50,721 bases of DNA from JAAYCU01 sp964642815 (lineage in GTDB: Bacteria > Planctomycetota > Phycisphaerae > UBA1845 > PWPN01), in NCBI GenBank assembly GCA_964642815.1, contig CAZXSA010000003.1, positions 1 through 50,721 of the forward strand. Direction: 5' to 3'. The translations under genes were made by a program, and so were the position numbers. The notes under the pieces are model-generated. The model searched no databases and was not told the DNA's origin. It saw nothing but the letters and a program-made list of their open reading frames with translations. Positions 1 to 7,067 of the stretch are shown here, one piece after another. Within the stretch, counting starts at the first letter, position 1; every line of letters starts with the position of its first letter.

Positions 1-1036
1 CCACGATGCGACCTAAAAGAATACGCCCTTGCAGGAACGCTTCCACCGCCGCCTCGTTCGCCGCGTTAAACACCGCCCCCGCCGTTCCCCCCGCCCGAGC
101 CACATCATAACCCAGCCGCAACGCCGGGAAACGATTCATATCCGGCGGCTCGAAATGCAACCGGCCGATCGCGGAAAAATCCAATTCCCGCGCACAACCC
201 CGCATCCGTCGAGGGTACGTCAGGGCATACTGAATCGGCGTGCGCATATCCGGCTGCCCCATCTGGGCAATAACCGACCCGTCACGGAATTCGACCATCG
301 AATGAATGATCGACTCCGGATGAATCAATACTTCAATCGCATCCACTCGTACGCCGAACAGCCAGTGGGCCTCGATGATTTCCATCGCCTTGTTCACCAT
401 CGTGGCTGAGTCCACCGTTATTTTAGGCCCCATATCCCACGTCGGATGATGCAGAGCGTCAGCCGGTGTCGCCGCCGCGATTTTCTCCATTGGCCAGGTC
501 CGGAACGGCCCCCCACTGGCCGTCAGGTAGATTTTCCGTACTTCATCGGCCGAACCGGCCGACATAGCTTGGAAAATCGCCGAATGCTCGCTGTCGATCG
601 GTAGTAATCGGGCCCCGGTACGCTCGGCCAACGGCACGATCAGCGAGCCGGCCATCACCAGGGCTTCCTTGTTGGCCAGCCCAACCTGCCGACCGGCTTC
701 AACCGCCGCGATCGTCGAGGCCAGTCCCGCCGCGCCCACGATGGCCGCCACCACGAAATCGCTGTCCCGATGACCGGCCAGCTCGACCAGGCCCTCCGGC
801 CCCGTCAATACCTCCACTCGGCCGTTCAATATCCGCCGCAACTGCTCGGCACTTTCCTCCTCCGCCACCGCTACCGTTTGCGGTTCCGCCACCCGACACT
901 GGGCCTCCAGTTCCGCCCATCGCCGCCGGGCGGCCAGCCCCACCACCCGGTAGTCCGCCCCCAACGCGCGCACCACTTCCAGCGTGTTCGTTCCGATCGA
1001 ACCGGTCGACCCCATAATGGTGATACGCTTGCTCAA
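1..1036 (-). CDS. dxr: 1-deoxy-D-xylulose 5-phosphate reductoisomerase (3' end outside window)
   Basis: Converts 1-deoxy-D-xylulose 5-phosphate to 2-C-methyl-D-erythritol 4-phosphate with NADPH, the committed step of the MEP isoprenoid pathway in the cytoplasm. About 345 residues are visible out of a usual 390-400; the C-terminus runs off the window edge. The N-terminus shows the NADPH-binding GSTGSIG loop. The metal-binding IDSEHSAIFQ motif, ASGGPFR and HPTWDMGPKITVDSATM follow, all hallmarks of the family. The start is a TTG at 1036: an in-frame TGA lies two codons upstream and no ATG precedes the GSTGSIG motif. A sigma70-like promoter lies about 45 bases upstream. Identification is secure; the TTG start is inferred. 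Confidence 0.95.
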   Translation of the reverse strand, partial: MSKRITIMGSTGSIGTNTLEVVRALGADYRVVGLAARRRWAELEAQCRVAEPQTVAVAEEESAEQLRRILNGRVEVLTGPEGLVELAGHRDSDFVVAAIVGAAGLASTIAAVEAGRQVGLANKEALVMAGSLIVPLAERTGARLLPIDSEHSAIFQAMSAGSADEVRKIYLTASGGPFRTWPMEKIAAATPADALHHPTWDMGPKITVDSATMVNKAMEIIEAHWLFGVRVDAIEVLIHPESIIHSMVEFRDGSVIAQMGQPDMRTPIQYALTYPRRMRGCARELDFSAIGRLHFEPPDMNRFPALRLGYDVARAGGTAGAVFNAANEAAVEAFLQGRILLGRIV

Positions 1037-1082
1037 TAATCACGCTTTCCCGCAAAACGTCTCGTTTTGGACGAAAGAGCCT

Positions 1083-1111
1083 ACTATAGAAGCCTCCGGC
1101 GGTATAGACAA
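1083..1111 (-). promoter_or_regulatory. sigma70-like promoter for dxr
   Basis: On the minus strand TTGTCT (1111-1106) and TATAGT (1088-1083) are separated by exactly 17 bases, giving a leader of about 40 bases before the TTG start of dxr. This is seen by eye only. Confidence 0.5.
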
Positions 1112-1230
1112 GACACAGAGCATTTCATTGTGCATACGAGAGGCGGCTTTCCGCCAACCCCGAATGCCCCGCCAATGCTAATAACACCTTAATATGGACC
1201 GCTTCGGTGTAAAAAAATAATGCAGCCCCC

Positions 1231-1258
1231 TTGCATTGCCTGCCGGGTCCGTTATGAT
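1231..1258 (+). promoter_or_regulatory. sigma70-like promoter driving the cobalamin riboswitch
   Basis: TTGCAT (1231-1236), a 16-base spacer and TATGAT (1253-1258) predict transcription starting near 1265, just before the conserved 5' part of the riboswitch. It is divergent from the dxr promoter about 120 bases away. Confidence 0.5.
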
Positions 1259-1279
1259 ATGGGCGGTTCACAAGTAAAT

Positions 1280-1505
1280 AGGTCACGATTGCAGGTTTCC
1301 GCCTCGCGGAATGAAATGGGAAGGTGGTGAAAAACCACCGCGGACCCGCCGCTGTAATCGGAGGTATCGGCCGCAACAGCCATTGTCCACCCGATCCCAT
1401 CGGATCGACGGATGAGAAGGCGCGGCTGAACACCGGATCGGCATGAATCAACAAACCGATCCTACCCTCCGTAAGCCAGAAGACCTGCCCGCAAGCGTGT
1501 TCGTC
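1280..1505 (+). promoter_or_regulatory. cobalamin (adenosylcobalamin-type) riboswitch
   Basis: The conserved core is readable. A 5' GCAGGT (1291-1296) can pair with ACCTGC (1483-1488). A ATGAAATGGGAAGGTG-like segment leads into a GGTGGT/ACCACC hairpin, then CGGACCCGCCGCTGTAA (about 1341-1357). The downstream B12 box AAGCCAGAAGACCTGCC occupies 1473-1489. These match the Rfam Cobalamin consensus as I know it. The element sits between a promoter and an intrinsic terminator and precedes a surface-protein gene rather than a recognisable btuB or cobalamin biosynthesis gene. The exact 5' and 3' limits are approximate. Confidence 0.93.
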
Positions 1506-1515
1506 GTGTAAGTGC

Positions 1516-1555
1516 CCCGGGCATGGGTACTGAACGTTTGTCTGCCCGGGATCCG
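1516..1555 (+). promoter_or_regulatory. hairpin between B12 box and terminator
   Basis: An inverted repeat with arms CCCGGGCA and TGCCCGGG surrounds a loop of about 19 bases immediately after the riboswitch aptamer. It may be part of the expression platform or a spacer hairpin; its pairing with the terminator was not resolved by eye. Confidence 0.45.
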
Positions 1556-1613
1556 CTTCGCCGTCGCCACTCGCGCCGGTATGTCGGATCCCTTGTCGTT
1601 TTGGCGGAAAACC

Positions 1614-1653
1614 ATCCCAGTATCCGTGTCTTGCGGGTGCTGGGATTTTTTTA
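1614..1653 (+). terminator. intrinsic terminator of the riboswitch expression platform
   Basis: ATCCCAG (1614-1620) pairs with CTGGGAT, an inner ATCCG/CGGGT stem closes the loop, and a run of seven T follows. It lies upstream of the first ATG at 1702, so transcription can be stopped before the coding region. This fits a cobalamin-dependent OFF switch acting by premature termination. Confidence 0.8.
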
Positions 1654-1701
1654 TGGCAAGGCGGCTCGAGGTCGGCCGCCGTGGAAGAGAAGGAGTGCGA
1701 A

Positions 1702-2217
1702 ATGTTTAGAGCAAGGTGGTTGGCCGTTCTGGTGTTTGGAGCGGCAAGTGTCTCGTTCAGTCATTCGACATTGGCCGGGACGATCGAGGTGGGTAGCGGA
1801 GCTAATTCCGCGAGTCTTTATCTGGAGTTCAAGGAAGGCGCGGTGTTTGACTTTCTGGTACATTTTGACGGCACGACAACCGGCCTGGGACTGCTTGACA
1901 TCATCGAACAGCAAACGACGTTGACAACGATTCGCGAAAACTTCGGGTTCGGCACCTACATCGACGGTATCAGTTACGCCGGTTATGACAACAGCGGCTA
2001 CGGTGGCGGCAATGACTGGTGGCATTACTGGGTCAAGGACGGGTTGAACGAGTCATGGGTATCCCCCATGTATGGCGTGGCCAATCGCGTGGTCGCCAAT
2101 GGTTACAGTGACGGGTGGATTTATGGCCGCGCGGGGACGCCCCTGCCGGAACCGGCCGCGATGGCCCTGCTGGCTTGCGGCCTGTTCATGGCGCGGCGTA
2201 TCCGAGTTAGAGGATAA
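1702..2217 (+). CDS. PEP-CTERM protein with DUF4430/transcobalamin-like domain
   Basis: A 171-residue exported protein. Residues 1-26 form a signal peptide ending in an alanine/glycine-rich cleavage region. Residues about 30-145 resemble DUF4430, the fold shared with the C-terminal cobalamin-binding domain of intrinsic factor: a GLGLLDIIEQ helix, GTYIDGISY, NDWWHYWVKDG and a terminal SDGWIYG strand. The C-terminus (LPEPAAMALLACGLFMARR) is a PEP-CTERM sorting signal: PEP motif, one hydrophobic helix, arginine cluster. The ATG at 1702 follows AAGGAG by 6 bases. It is the first gene after a B12 riboswitch and terminator. From sequence I see a sorted surface protein under B12 control; cobalamin binding is inferred. 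Confidence 0.8.
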   Translation: MFRARWLAVLVFGAASVSFSHSTLAGTIEVGSGANSASLYLEFKEGAVFDFLVHFDGTTTGLGLLDIIEQQTTLTTIRENFGFGTYIDGISYAGYDNSGYGGGNDWWHYWVKDGLNESWVSPMYGVANRVVANGYSDGWIYGRAGTPLPEPAAMALLACGLFMARRIRVRG

Positions 2218-2233
2218 CAGCTATTCGGGTGAT

Positions 2234-2268
2234 GGCATGGGCAAATCTCAGCGGGATTTGCCCATGCC
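2234..2268 (+). repeat. perfect 14-bp hairpin of the GGGCAAA family
   Basis: Arms at 2234-2247 and 2255-2268 are exactly complementary around a 7-base loop, between the PEP-CTERM gene and the dockerin-like gene. There is no T run, so it is not a typical terminator. Related elements sharing GGGCAAA and CATGCC ends lie at 5192-5243 and 50411-50459. Confidence 0.7.
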
Positions 2269-2320
2269 CGGCCCGGAAAAACGGAAGTGTTATTCTTTTT
2301 CGCACTTCACGGGAGATGCG

Positions 2321-3427
2321 ATGAATTCCATAAACCGTTATCGCCGGCAGTTTGGATTCCATATATCTCGGCTTACCCTGCTCGGTCTTCTATCCGCGTC
2401 GGTATTACTTGCTTATTCCGCCGAGACCATCGCCGGCGACTACGCCTCCGCGGTTATTGCCTACGACAACTCGAAATCCAGCAGTTGGAACAATCCGACA
2501 ACGGTTCTCGGCCGGCCGACCATCGATACCACCGGTGATCCTTTATATATGTGGGAAGACATCGTGGCCGTCCTGCCGGTTTTCGGCCCCTGGATGCCGG
2601 ACGAAATTTACCGTATCGGCCGGGACACCTCGCTGACCATCATGTTCGACCGACCGGTCGAGAACAATCCACTCAATCCTTGCGGTGTTGACTTTATTGT
2701 TTTCGGCAACAGTAGTCAGGAAATCGGGGGCGGCCAGTATTGGCTTAACGAAGACCCCAATAGCGCAACCATACAGTCCACAAACATCCTCGCCGAACGT
2801 GGCCTCGTCTCGGTCAGTCAGGATGGGATCATCTGGTACACCTTCACTGACGGCCCGTACGCTGACGATTGGGCTCCCACCCTGGGGCGAATCTATGATC
2901 CCGAAAATCCCGATCCCGCCTTGGAAGCGAATTATTGGTGGGGCGCTCCGACCGTCGCTACGTATCCAGTGAATCCAAATCTTGAGCCGGCCGATTTTCT
3001 AGGCAAAACCGTCGCTCAGATGGCGATAAAATTCGGCTACTCCGCCGGCGGCGCGGGCTTCGATCTTGGCAACCTGAATCCTTCCTTACCGTGGATTCAG
3101 TACGTCCGTGTTTCGTACTGGTCGCAGGAAGGAATGACCCCCGAAATTGACGCCTTTGCCATCGTGCTGCCCGTCCGCATACCGGATTTCGATTGCGATT
3201 CCGACGTGGACGGCGACGATTTCGAGATTTTCGAGCGATGCCGGACCGCCCCATCCATCGGGCCCCCCGGAAAACATTGCGATCCGCAAGTGGAGGATTG
3301 CGATCCATGCCTCCGTGCCGACCTCGACCAAGACGGGGACGTCGATCAGGAGGATTTTGGTTATTTTCAAAGATGTTATAGCGGGCCCGATGTTCTGTTC
3401 GACTGGAATTGCTTGGATAACCCGTGA
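2321..3427 (+). CDS. secreted surface protein with C-terminal dockerin-like EF-hand pair
   Basis: A 368-residue protein. The ATG at 2321 follows GGGAGA. Residues 1-38 look like a signal peptide with a long basic n-region. Residues about 40-285 form a beta-rich domain with DFIVFGNSS, LVSVSQDGIIWYTF and IQYVRVSYW...EIDAFAIV. I recall this pattern from a family of bacterial cell-surface proteins, some next to B12 uptake genes. The last 80 residues hold two calcium-loop EF-hands (DFDCDSDVDGDDFEIF and DLDQDGDVDQEDFGYF) separated by a cysteine-rich linker, typical of planctomycete dockerin-like tails. It probably shares the riboswitch-controlled transcript. Function in B12 capture is inferred from context. 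Confidence 0.8.
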   Translation: MNSINRYRRQFGFHISRLTLLGLLSASVLLAYSAETIAGDYASAVIAYDNSKSSSWNNPTTVLGRPTIDTTGDPLYMWEDIVAVLPVFGPWMPDEIYRIGRDTSLTIMFDRPVENNPLNPCGVDFIVFGNSSQEIGGGQYWLNEDPNSATIQSTNILAERGLVSVSQDGIIWYTFTDGPYADDWAPTLGRIYDPENPDPALEANYWWGAPTVATYPVNPNLEPADFLGKTVAQMAIKFGYSAGGAGFDLGNLNPSLPWIQYVRVSYWSQEGMTPEIDAFAIVLPVRIPDFDCDSDVDGDDFEIFERCRTAPSIGPPGKHCDPQVEDCDPCLRADLDQDGDVDQEDFGYFQRCYSGPDVLFDWNCLDNP

Positions 3428-3441
3428 TTTGCGGAAACCCC

Positions 3442-4467
3442 ATGCTCTTAACAACCGCCCATCACGTCTCCTCACGCCAGCCCGAAGCGCAAGCAAGGGT
3501 ATACCAGCCCGCAGCGCAAGCAAGGGTATACCAGCCCGCAGCGCAAGCAAGGGACCACCAGCCCAAAGCGCCAGCGAGGGTATACCATTCCGAAGCGAGA
3601 GCGAGGGAACAACGCATCGAATCGCCGGCAAGGGCCGACTCTCCCCGCCGCTACAAACGCCCCCCTCGCGCCTTCACCCTGATCGAGGTCATGGTCTCCG
3701 TCAGCATACTGGCCCTCCTCGTATCCATTCTGCTCCCGGCCCTGGGTAACGCTCGCCGCGGCGCCCGGGCCGCTCTTTGCATGAGCAACCTGCACCAAAT
3801 GGCCGTCGCCGCCCAGACCTACACATATAGCAACCAGGAACGCTACCCGATCGCTCAATACCTGGTTCGTAAAGACAATTTGTCCATACATTACAAATGG
3901 GATTTTGCCACGATCACCAATAAAACCACCAAAAAATACTCCACCCAACCCGGCCTCCTTTGGGGACGAACCGGAGCGGACCAGATTCAGCAATGCCCTG
4001 AGTTTGAAGGCGCGGCCAACGCGCCCGGCAGCGCCACCTCCTCCACCGGTCAGCCTACGGAAAAATACACCGGCTACAACTACAACACGAGCTACATCGG
4101 TCACGGCCAGGGCGAGTTTCGCGAAGCGCCCGCGAAGGTCAGCGAAGTGATACGCCCGGTTGAATGCGCATTATTCGGCGATGGCGAATATGTTTCCGGG
4201 GCCAATAAATTCATGCGCGCGCCATGGCATGACCCTGACAACGGCGGAGACGACTTCGACGGTCGATCCGCCGGTACCCAGGGCTATCGCCACCGGGGCA
4301 AGACCAATGTGTCTTTCTGCGACGGTCACGCCGTCAGTTGGAGCGAACGACATACCGAAACCTACGCGGGCGAGCAGCGCAACATCGCCCCGGGCACCGG
4401 CTTTCTATCGAAAAACAATCGTTACTATAGCCTCGGCCGCTATACAACCGTCACCGCGCCCGAGTAA
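3442..4467 (+). CDS. H-X9-DG type II secretion pseudopilin with repeat-extended leader
   Basis: A 341-residue prepilin-like protein. The FTLIEVMVSVSILALLVS leader helix begins around residue 77; cleavage is expected just before F, with A instead of the usual G at -1. The C-terminal half carries RHRGKTNVSFCDGH, the H-X9-DG signature of the large planctomycete pseudopilin family. Between the start codon and the cleavage site lie six in-frame copies of a 27-bp repeat. No ATG, GTG or TTG occurs in frame between 3442 and the helix, so translation must cross the repeats; a GTG at 3424 is the alternative start. It begins 14 bases after the dockerin-like gene and may be the third gene of the B12-controlled unit. 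Confidence 0.85.
   Translation: MLLTTAHHVSSRQPEAQARVYQPAAQARVYQPAAQARDHQPKAPARVYHSEARAREQRIESPARADSPRRYKRPPRAFTLIEVMVSVSILALLVSILLPALGNARRGARAALCMSNLHQMAVAAQTYTYSNQERYPIAQYLVRKDNLSIHYKWDFATITNKTTKKYSTQPGLLWGRTGADQIQQCPEFEGAANAPGSATSSTGQPTEKYTGYNYNTSYIGHGQGEFREAPAKVSEVIRPVECALFGDGEYVSGANKFMRAPWHDPDNGGDDFDGRSAGTQGYRHRGKTNVSFCDGHAVSWSERHTETYAGEQRNIAPGTGFLSKNNRYYSLGRYTTVTAPE
3478..3639 (+). repeat. 27-bp tandem repeat (six copies, PARSASKG type)
   Basis: Six head-to-tail 27-bp units, the first three nearly identical and the last three increasingly diverged, each holding a GCAAGCAAGGG-like core. In one frame they read as repeated PARSASKG and on the other strand as LALRAGIPL, a repetitive peptide I recall from many planctomycete genomes. 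The unit length is a multiple of three, so the pseudopilin frame stays open. There are no spacers, so it is not a CRISPR. Confidence 0.9.
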
Positions 4468-4472
4468 GTCTT

Positions 4473-5051
4473 TCACTTGAAATAATCCGGTTCGTTGCCC
4501 GGACGCCATTTGATATTGCAACCCATGCTCGGCTTCTGCTCGGTCGGTACCGGCCCACCGGCTAGTAAAGCATCCACCGCGATCCGCAGATCTTTCCCGG
4601 TCACCGGCTCGTCATTGCCCGGCCGGCTATCATCCATCTGGCCTCGATAGACCAGCCGCCGATCCGCGTCAAAGAGGAAGAAATCCGGGGTACAAGCCGC
4701 GGTATAGGCCCTGGCGACCTCCTGCGTTTCGTCATAAAGGTACGGAAACGTGTAACCCGCCTCCGCCGCCTCCGAGCGCATTTTCTCGGGGCGGTCATCG
4801 GGATAGGCTTCCGCGTCATTCGCGTTGATGCCCACGACCGCCACCCCTTTCGCCTGTAACGCACGGCCAAGGTCCGCCAATCCCCTGCGGACATGCTTCA
4901 CGTACGGACAGTGATTACACATGAAAATCACCAACAGAGCCGAGGTATCCCTAAAATCCGCCAACCGTACCATCCGTCCCTCGGTATCCGGCAACGCGAA
5001 ATCCGGGGCCAATGTCCCCAACGGCATCATGGTGGATAAGGTCAATACCAT
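4473..5051 (-). CDS. thioredoxin-like/peroxiredoxin-like redox protein
   Basis: A 192-residue cytosolic protein of the thioredoxin fold (AhpC/TSA-like, PRX_like1 type). The N-terminus APDFALPDTEGRMVRLADFR is the standard redoxin start. The active region is FMCNHCPYVKH, with a CxxC pair (CNHC), followed by VVGINANDAEAYPDD and a TPDFFLFDADRRLVYRGQMDD strand where cis-proline is expected. The ATG at 5051 follows AAGGAG by 8 bases. It faces the pseudopilin gene tail to tail with 5 bases between. The likely role is thiol-disulfide or peroxide reduction; the substrate is unknown. Confidence 0.85.
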   Translation of the reverse strand: MVLTLSTMMPLGTLAPDFALPDTEGRMVRLADFRDTSALLVIFMCNHCPYVKHVRRGLADLGRALQAKGVAVVGINANDAEAYPDDRPEKMRSEAAEAGYTFPYLYDETQEVARAYTAACTPDFFLFDADRRLVYRGQMDDSRPGNDEPVTGKDLRIAVDALLAGGPVPTEQKPSMGCNIKWRPGNEPDYFK

Positions 5052-5191
5052 GAATGTTTCTCCTTAAGTCGAATCCTCATCTCCCAATAACCGGTGAACT
5101 GCCTCGAAAAAATTGTAGTCCGACAATTTCCCTCGACAAGCCGGAAAGTATGTACGCACTCCAAGGTCAGGGATATGAATATCAGCGAGGT

Positions 5192-5243
5192 GGTATGGGC
5201 AGGCCCTTGCCCCGCCGCCGCGGGACGAGGGTTTGCCCGTGGG
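5192..5243 (-). repeat. GGGCAAA-family hairpin element
   Basis: Read on the minus strand it has CACGGGCAAACCCTCGTC, an internal GC-rich hairpin and a GGGCCTGCCCAT end. This closely parallels the element at 50411-50459 on the plus strand. It fills the gap of about 280 bases between the thioredoxin-like and ASCH genes, which otherwise shows no gene. Confidence 0.6.
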
Positions 5244-5334
5244 TGCGGATTGGAGCACGACTATTCCCCAATAAGTCGGCATTCCCCATGCCACCTTTCC
5301 TCGAATGCACCCCTCTTTCATCCGGCGGTGAAGT

Positions 5335-5781
5335 TCAATGTTTTCGATGGTCATCGGTTTCGCGCTTCCCGCTTTTCGATTCCGGTACGGGTGGCCCATC
5401 CAGCACCACCCATGCCCGTTGGTCTTGTTGGGCCACCTGAAACGGCCCGACTTCGCATATCTCATCCAACCAGGCCAACGTCGCCACCTGAGCGTGCCGA
5501 TTCACCCGCCAGAAAGACCGGGGGGCCAGGATATGCTCGTCATACCTGTCGCGAATCAAATCGATCGCATGAGTAGTCAACGAATCAAAGAATCGTACCG
5601 ACCGGGCGGTGGCCACCATCCGGACCGGACCGGCGGATTCCTTGAACCAGATCAGGTCACCCGTTGCTAACACCCCGTGAGGCAGGACTCCCGCCCGTCC
5701 CAAACGGCATTCGATAGTCTTCCGTCCGTTTAGAATAAGCCCGAAAAACGGCCGATAAATAATGGCGAGATGGTGTCTCAT
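5335..5781 (-). CDS. ASCH-domain protein
   Basis: A 148-residue protein beginning HHLAIIYRPFFGLILNGRKTIECR, the typical ASCH/PUA-like opening in which a basic residue follows a strand-helix. VLATGDLIWFKESAG and VRMVATARSVRFFD complete the small beta barrel. ASCH domains are proposed RNA- or modified-nucleotide-binding modules; some hydrolyse N4-acetylcytidine, but no specific activity can be assigned here. The ATG at 5781 has GAGG about 9 bases upstream. The last 20 or so residues are basic and low in complexity. It is divergent from the receiver-XRE regulator. Confidence 0.75.
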   Translation of the reverse strand: MRHHLAIIYRPFFGLILNGRKTIECRLGRAGVLPHGVLATGDLIWFKESAGPVRMVATARSVRFFDSLTTHAIDLIRDRYDEHILAPRSFWRVNRHAQVATLAWLDEICEVGPFQVAQQDQRAWVVLDGPPVPESKSGKRETDDHRKH

Positions 5782-5878
5782 GAATTACTGCCTCACTTTT
5801 ATTGCAATCACGAAACTCTTTTTGAAAAGCAAAACTTTCACTATCTTAAATTGTCACTATTTTCAGGTACATCCCCAC

Positions 5879-5907
5879 TTGCTTCGCCCGGAAAGTTCGA
5901 CTACAAT
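5879..5907 (+). promoter_or_regulatory. sigma70-like promoter for the receiver-XRE regulator
   Basis: TTGCTT (5879-5884), a 17-base spacer and TACAAT (5902-5907) lie about 50 bases before the ATG at 5957. Confidence 0.55.
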
Positions 5908-5956
5908 GGGGCTGTAAGTGGACTAAACCCCGAGTTCATTTTAGGAAGAGAAAACT

Positions 5957-6562
5957 ATGGCCGTCAGACATCACATCAGAGTACTGGTAGTGGACGATGA
6001 TCCGCAAGTCTGCAAAACGGTGGGCATGATTCTTAAAGAGCATGACTACCATGTGCAGTCTTACTCTCAGCCGCGCCAGGCGGTTCAAGCCGTCCGGAAG
6101 AATCCCTTCGATGTCGCCCTCGTCGACATCAAGATGCCGGACATGAATGGCCTGGAAGTGGTGGAGAAGGTCAAGGCGGAAGACCCGCGGATTGCGGTCT
6201 TGGTTATGACCGCTTATCCGGACATCCAGACCGCCGCGGAAACCATGCGGCTGGGCGCCCGGGACTATATTACCAAGCCCTTCCGCGAGGAACAGCTTCT
6301 CGCCGCCGTCGAGCGGGTCTCCCAGGAACTGGGACTGATCTACACGAACGAGGGCGAGTTGAACCGCCTCATCGGGCAGCGGATCCGGCAGGAACGGCTG
6401 AAACAGAGCCTGACCCTTCGCCAGCTTTCCGAGCGTTCGGACCTGACCACCTCGCAACTTTCGCAGGTGGAACTGGGCAAGAACGCCGCCAGCGTCTGGG
6501 CCTTGGCTCGGATCAGCGGCGCGCTCGGCAAACAGTTGTGCGAATTGATTGCCGGCCTATAA
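5957..6562 (+). CDS. response regulator with C-terminal XRE/Cro helix-turn-helix
   Basis: A 201-residue two-domain regulator. Residues 6-120 are a receiver domain with acidic triad D13-D15, phosphoacceptor D57 (VDIKMPDM), T85 and K107 (ITKPF). Residues about 137-198 are an XRE/Cro-type helix-turn-helix: RIRQERLKQSLTLRQLSE, then SDLTTSQLSQVELGK. Most DNA-binding response regulators carry OmpR, NarL or Fis-type output domains; a Cro-type output is uncommon. No histidine kinase gene is adjacent, so it is an orphan regulator here. The start has AGGAAGAG upstream, a promoter at 5879-5907 and an intrinsic terminator after the gene. Confidence 0.9.
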   Translation: MAVRHHIRVLVVDDDPQVCKTVGMILKEHDYHVQSYSQPRQAVQAVRKNPFDVALVDIKMPDMNGLEVVEKVKAEDPRIAVLVMTAYPDIQTAAETMRLGARDYITKPFREEQLLAAVERVSQELGLIYTNEGELNRLIGQRIRQERLKQSLTLRQLSERSDLTTSQLSQVELGKNAASVWALARISGALGKQLCELIAGL

Positions 6563-6617
6563 TTGAGCGACGTTGAGTAGAGAACGTTTCTCACATGCTG
6601 ATCGTCTTGCTTTCGAG

Positions 6618-6655
6618 GCGCAGCCCCATGAAGATGGGCCTGCGCCTTTTTTAGG
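6618..6655 (+). terminator. intrinsic terminator after the receiver-XRE gene
   Basis: A GGCGCAG/CTGCGCC stem extended by CCCAT/ATGGG around a short loop is followed by six T residues. It lies between the regulator and rsfS and separates the two transcripts. Confidence 0.85.
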
Positions 6656-6674
6656 CCGGTGGTAAGGGAATTAT

Positions 6675-7067
6675 TTGAGTATCATGAAAGCCGATAAAAA
6701 GAAAAAACCCTCGGTGGAAGGCATTGAATTCGCCAAAGCCGTCGCCCGTATCGCGGAGGAACATCGCGCCGAGGACGTGGTGATCCTTGACTTGCGTGGG
6801 CTGACTTCAATCGCGGATTTTTTCGTGATCGGCACCGGCACCTCCGATCGCCAGGCCCGGGCCGTCATCGACCGGATCGACACCTACTGCGAAGAGGCCG
6901 GCCAGGATCGGTTCGGGCTGAGCGGCTATGAGACGGCGACTTGGGTACTCGCCGATTATGTGGACGTGGTCGTCCACATGTTCGACGCCGAGCACCGTCG
7001 CTATTACGACCTCGAACTCCTCTGGGGCGACGCCCCGCGGGTGGAATGGCAAACCGGTAAGGATTAA
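6675..7067 (+). CDS. rsfS: ribosomal silencing factor RsfS (Iojap/DUF143 family)
   Basis: A 130-residue protein that binds ribosomal protein uL14 and blocks subunit joining when nutrients are short. The family core is clear: AEDVVILDLRGLTSIADFFVIGTGTSDRQARAV, followed by ATWVLADYVDVVVHMFD and YYDLELLWGDAP. The TTG at 6675 follows AAGGGA by about 5 bases and is preferred over the ATG at 6684, which would leave a 14-base spacing. The lysine-rich N-terminus (KADKKKK) is longer than in many homologues. It follows a terminator, so it probably has its own promoter. Confidence 0.93.
   Translation: MSIMKADKKKKPSVEGIEFAKAVARIAEEHRAEDVVILDLRGLTSIADFFVIGTGTSDRQARAVIDRIDTYCEEAGQDRFGLSGYETATWVLADYVDVVVHMFDAEHRRYYDLELLWGDAPRVEWQTGKD

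Noticed and set aside
3478..3639. CRISPR array
   Set aside because: Repeats are directly head to tail with no spacers and lie inside a coding frame.
3086..3749. Other-frame and reverse-strand readings of the 27-bp repeat (PARSASKG, LALRAGIPL) as separate genes
   Set aside because: They overlap the real dockerin-like and pseudopilin genes, have no ribosome binding site, and exist only because the repeat unit is a multiple of three.
5064..5465. Minus-strand 133-codon open frame
   Set aside because: It overlaps the ASCH gene in another frame and crosses the GGGCAAA hairpin element; no start signal is visible.
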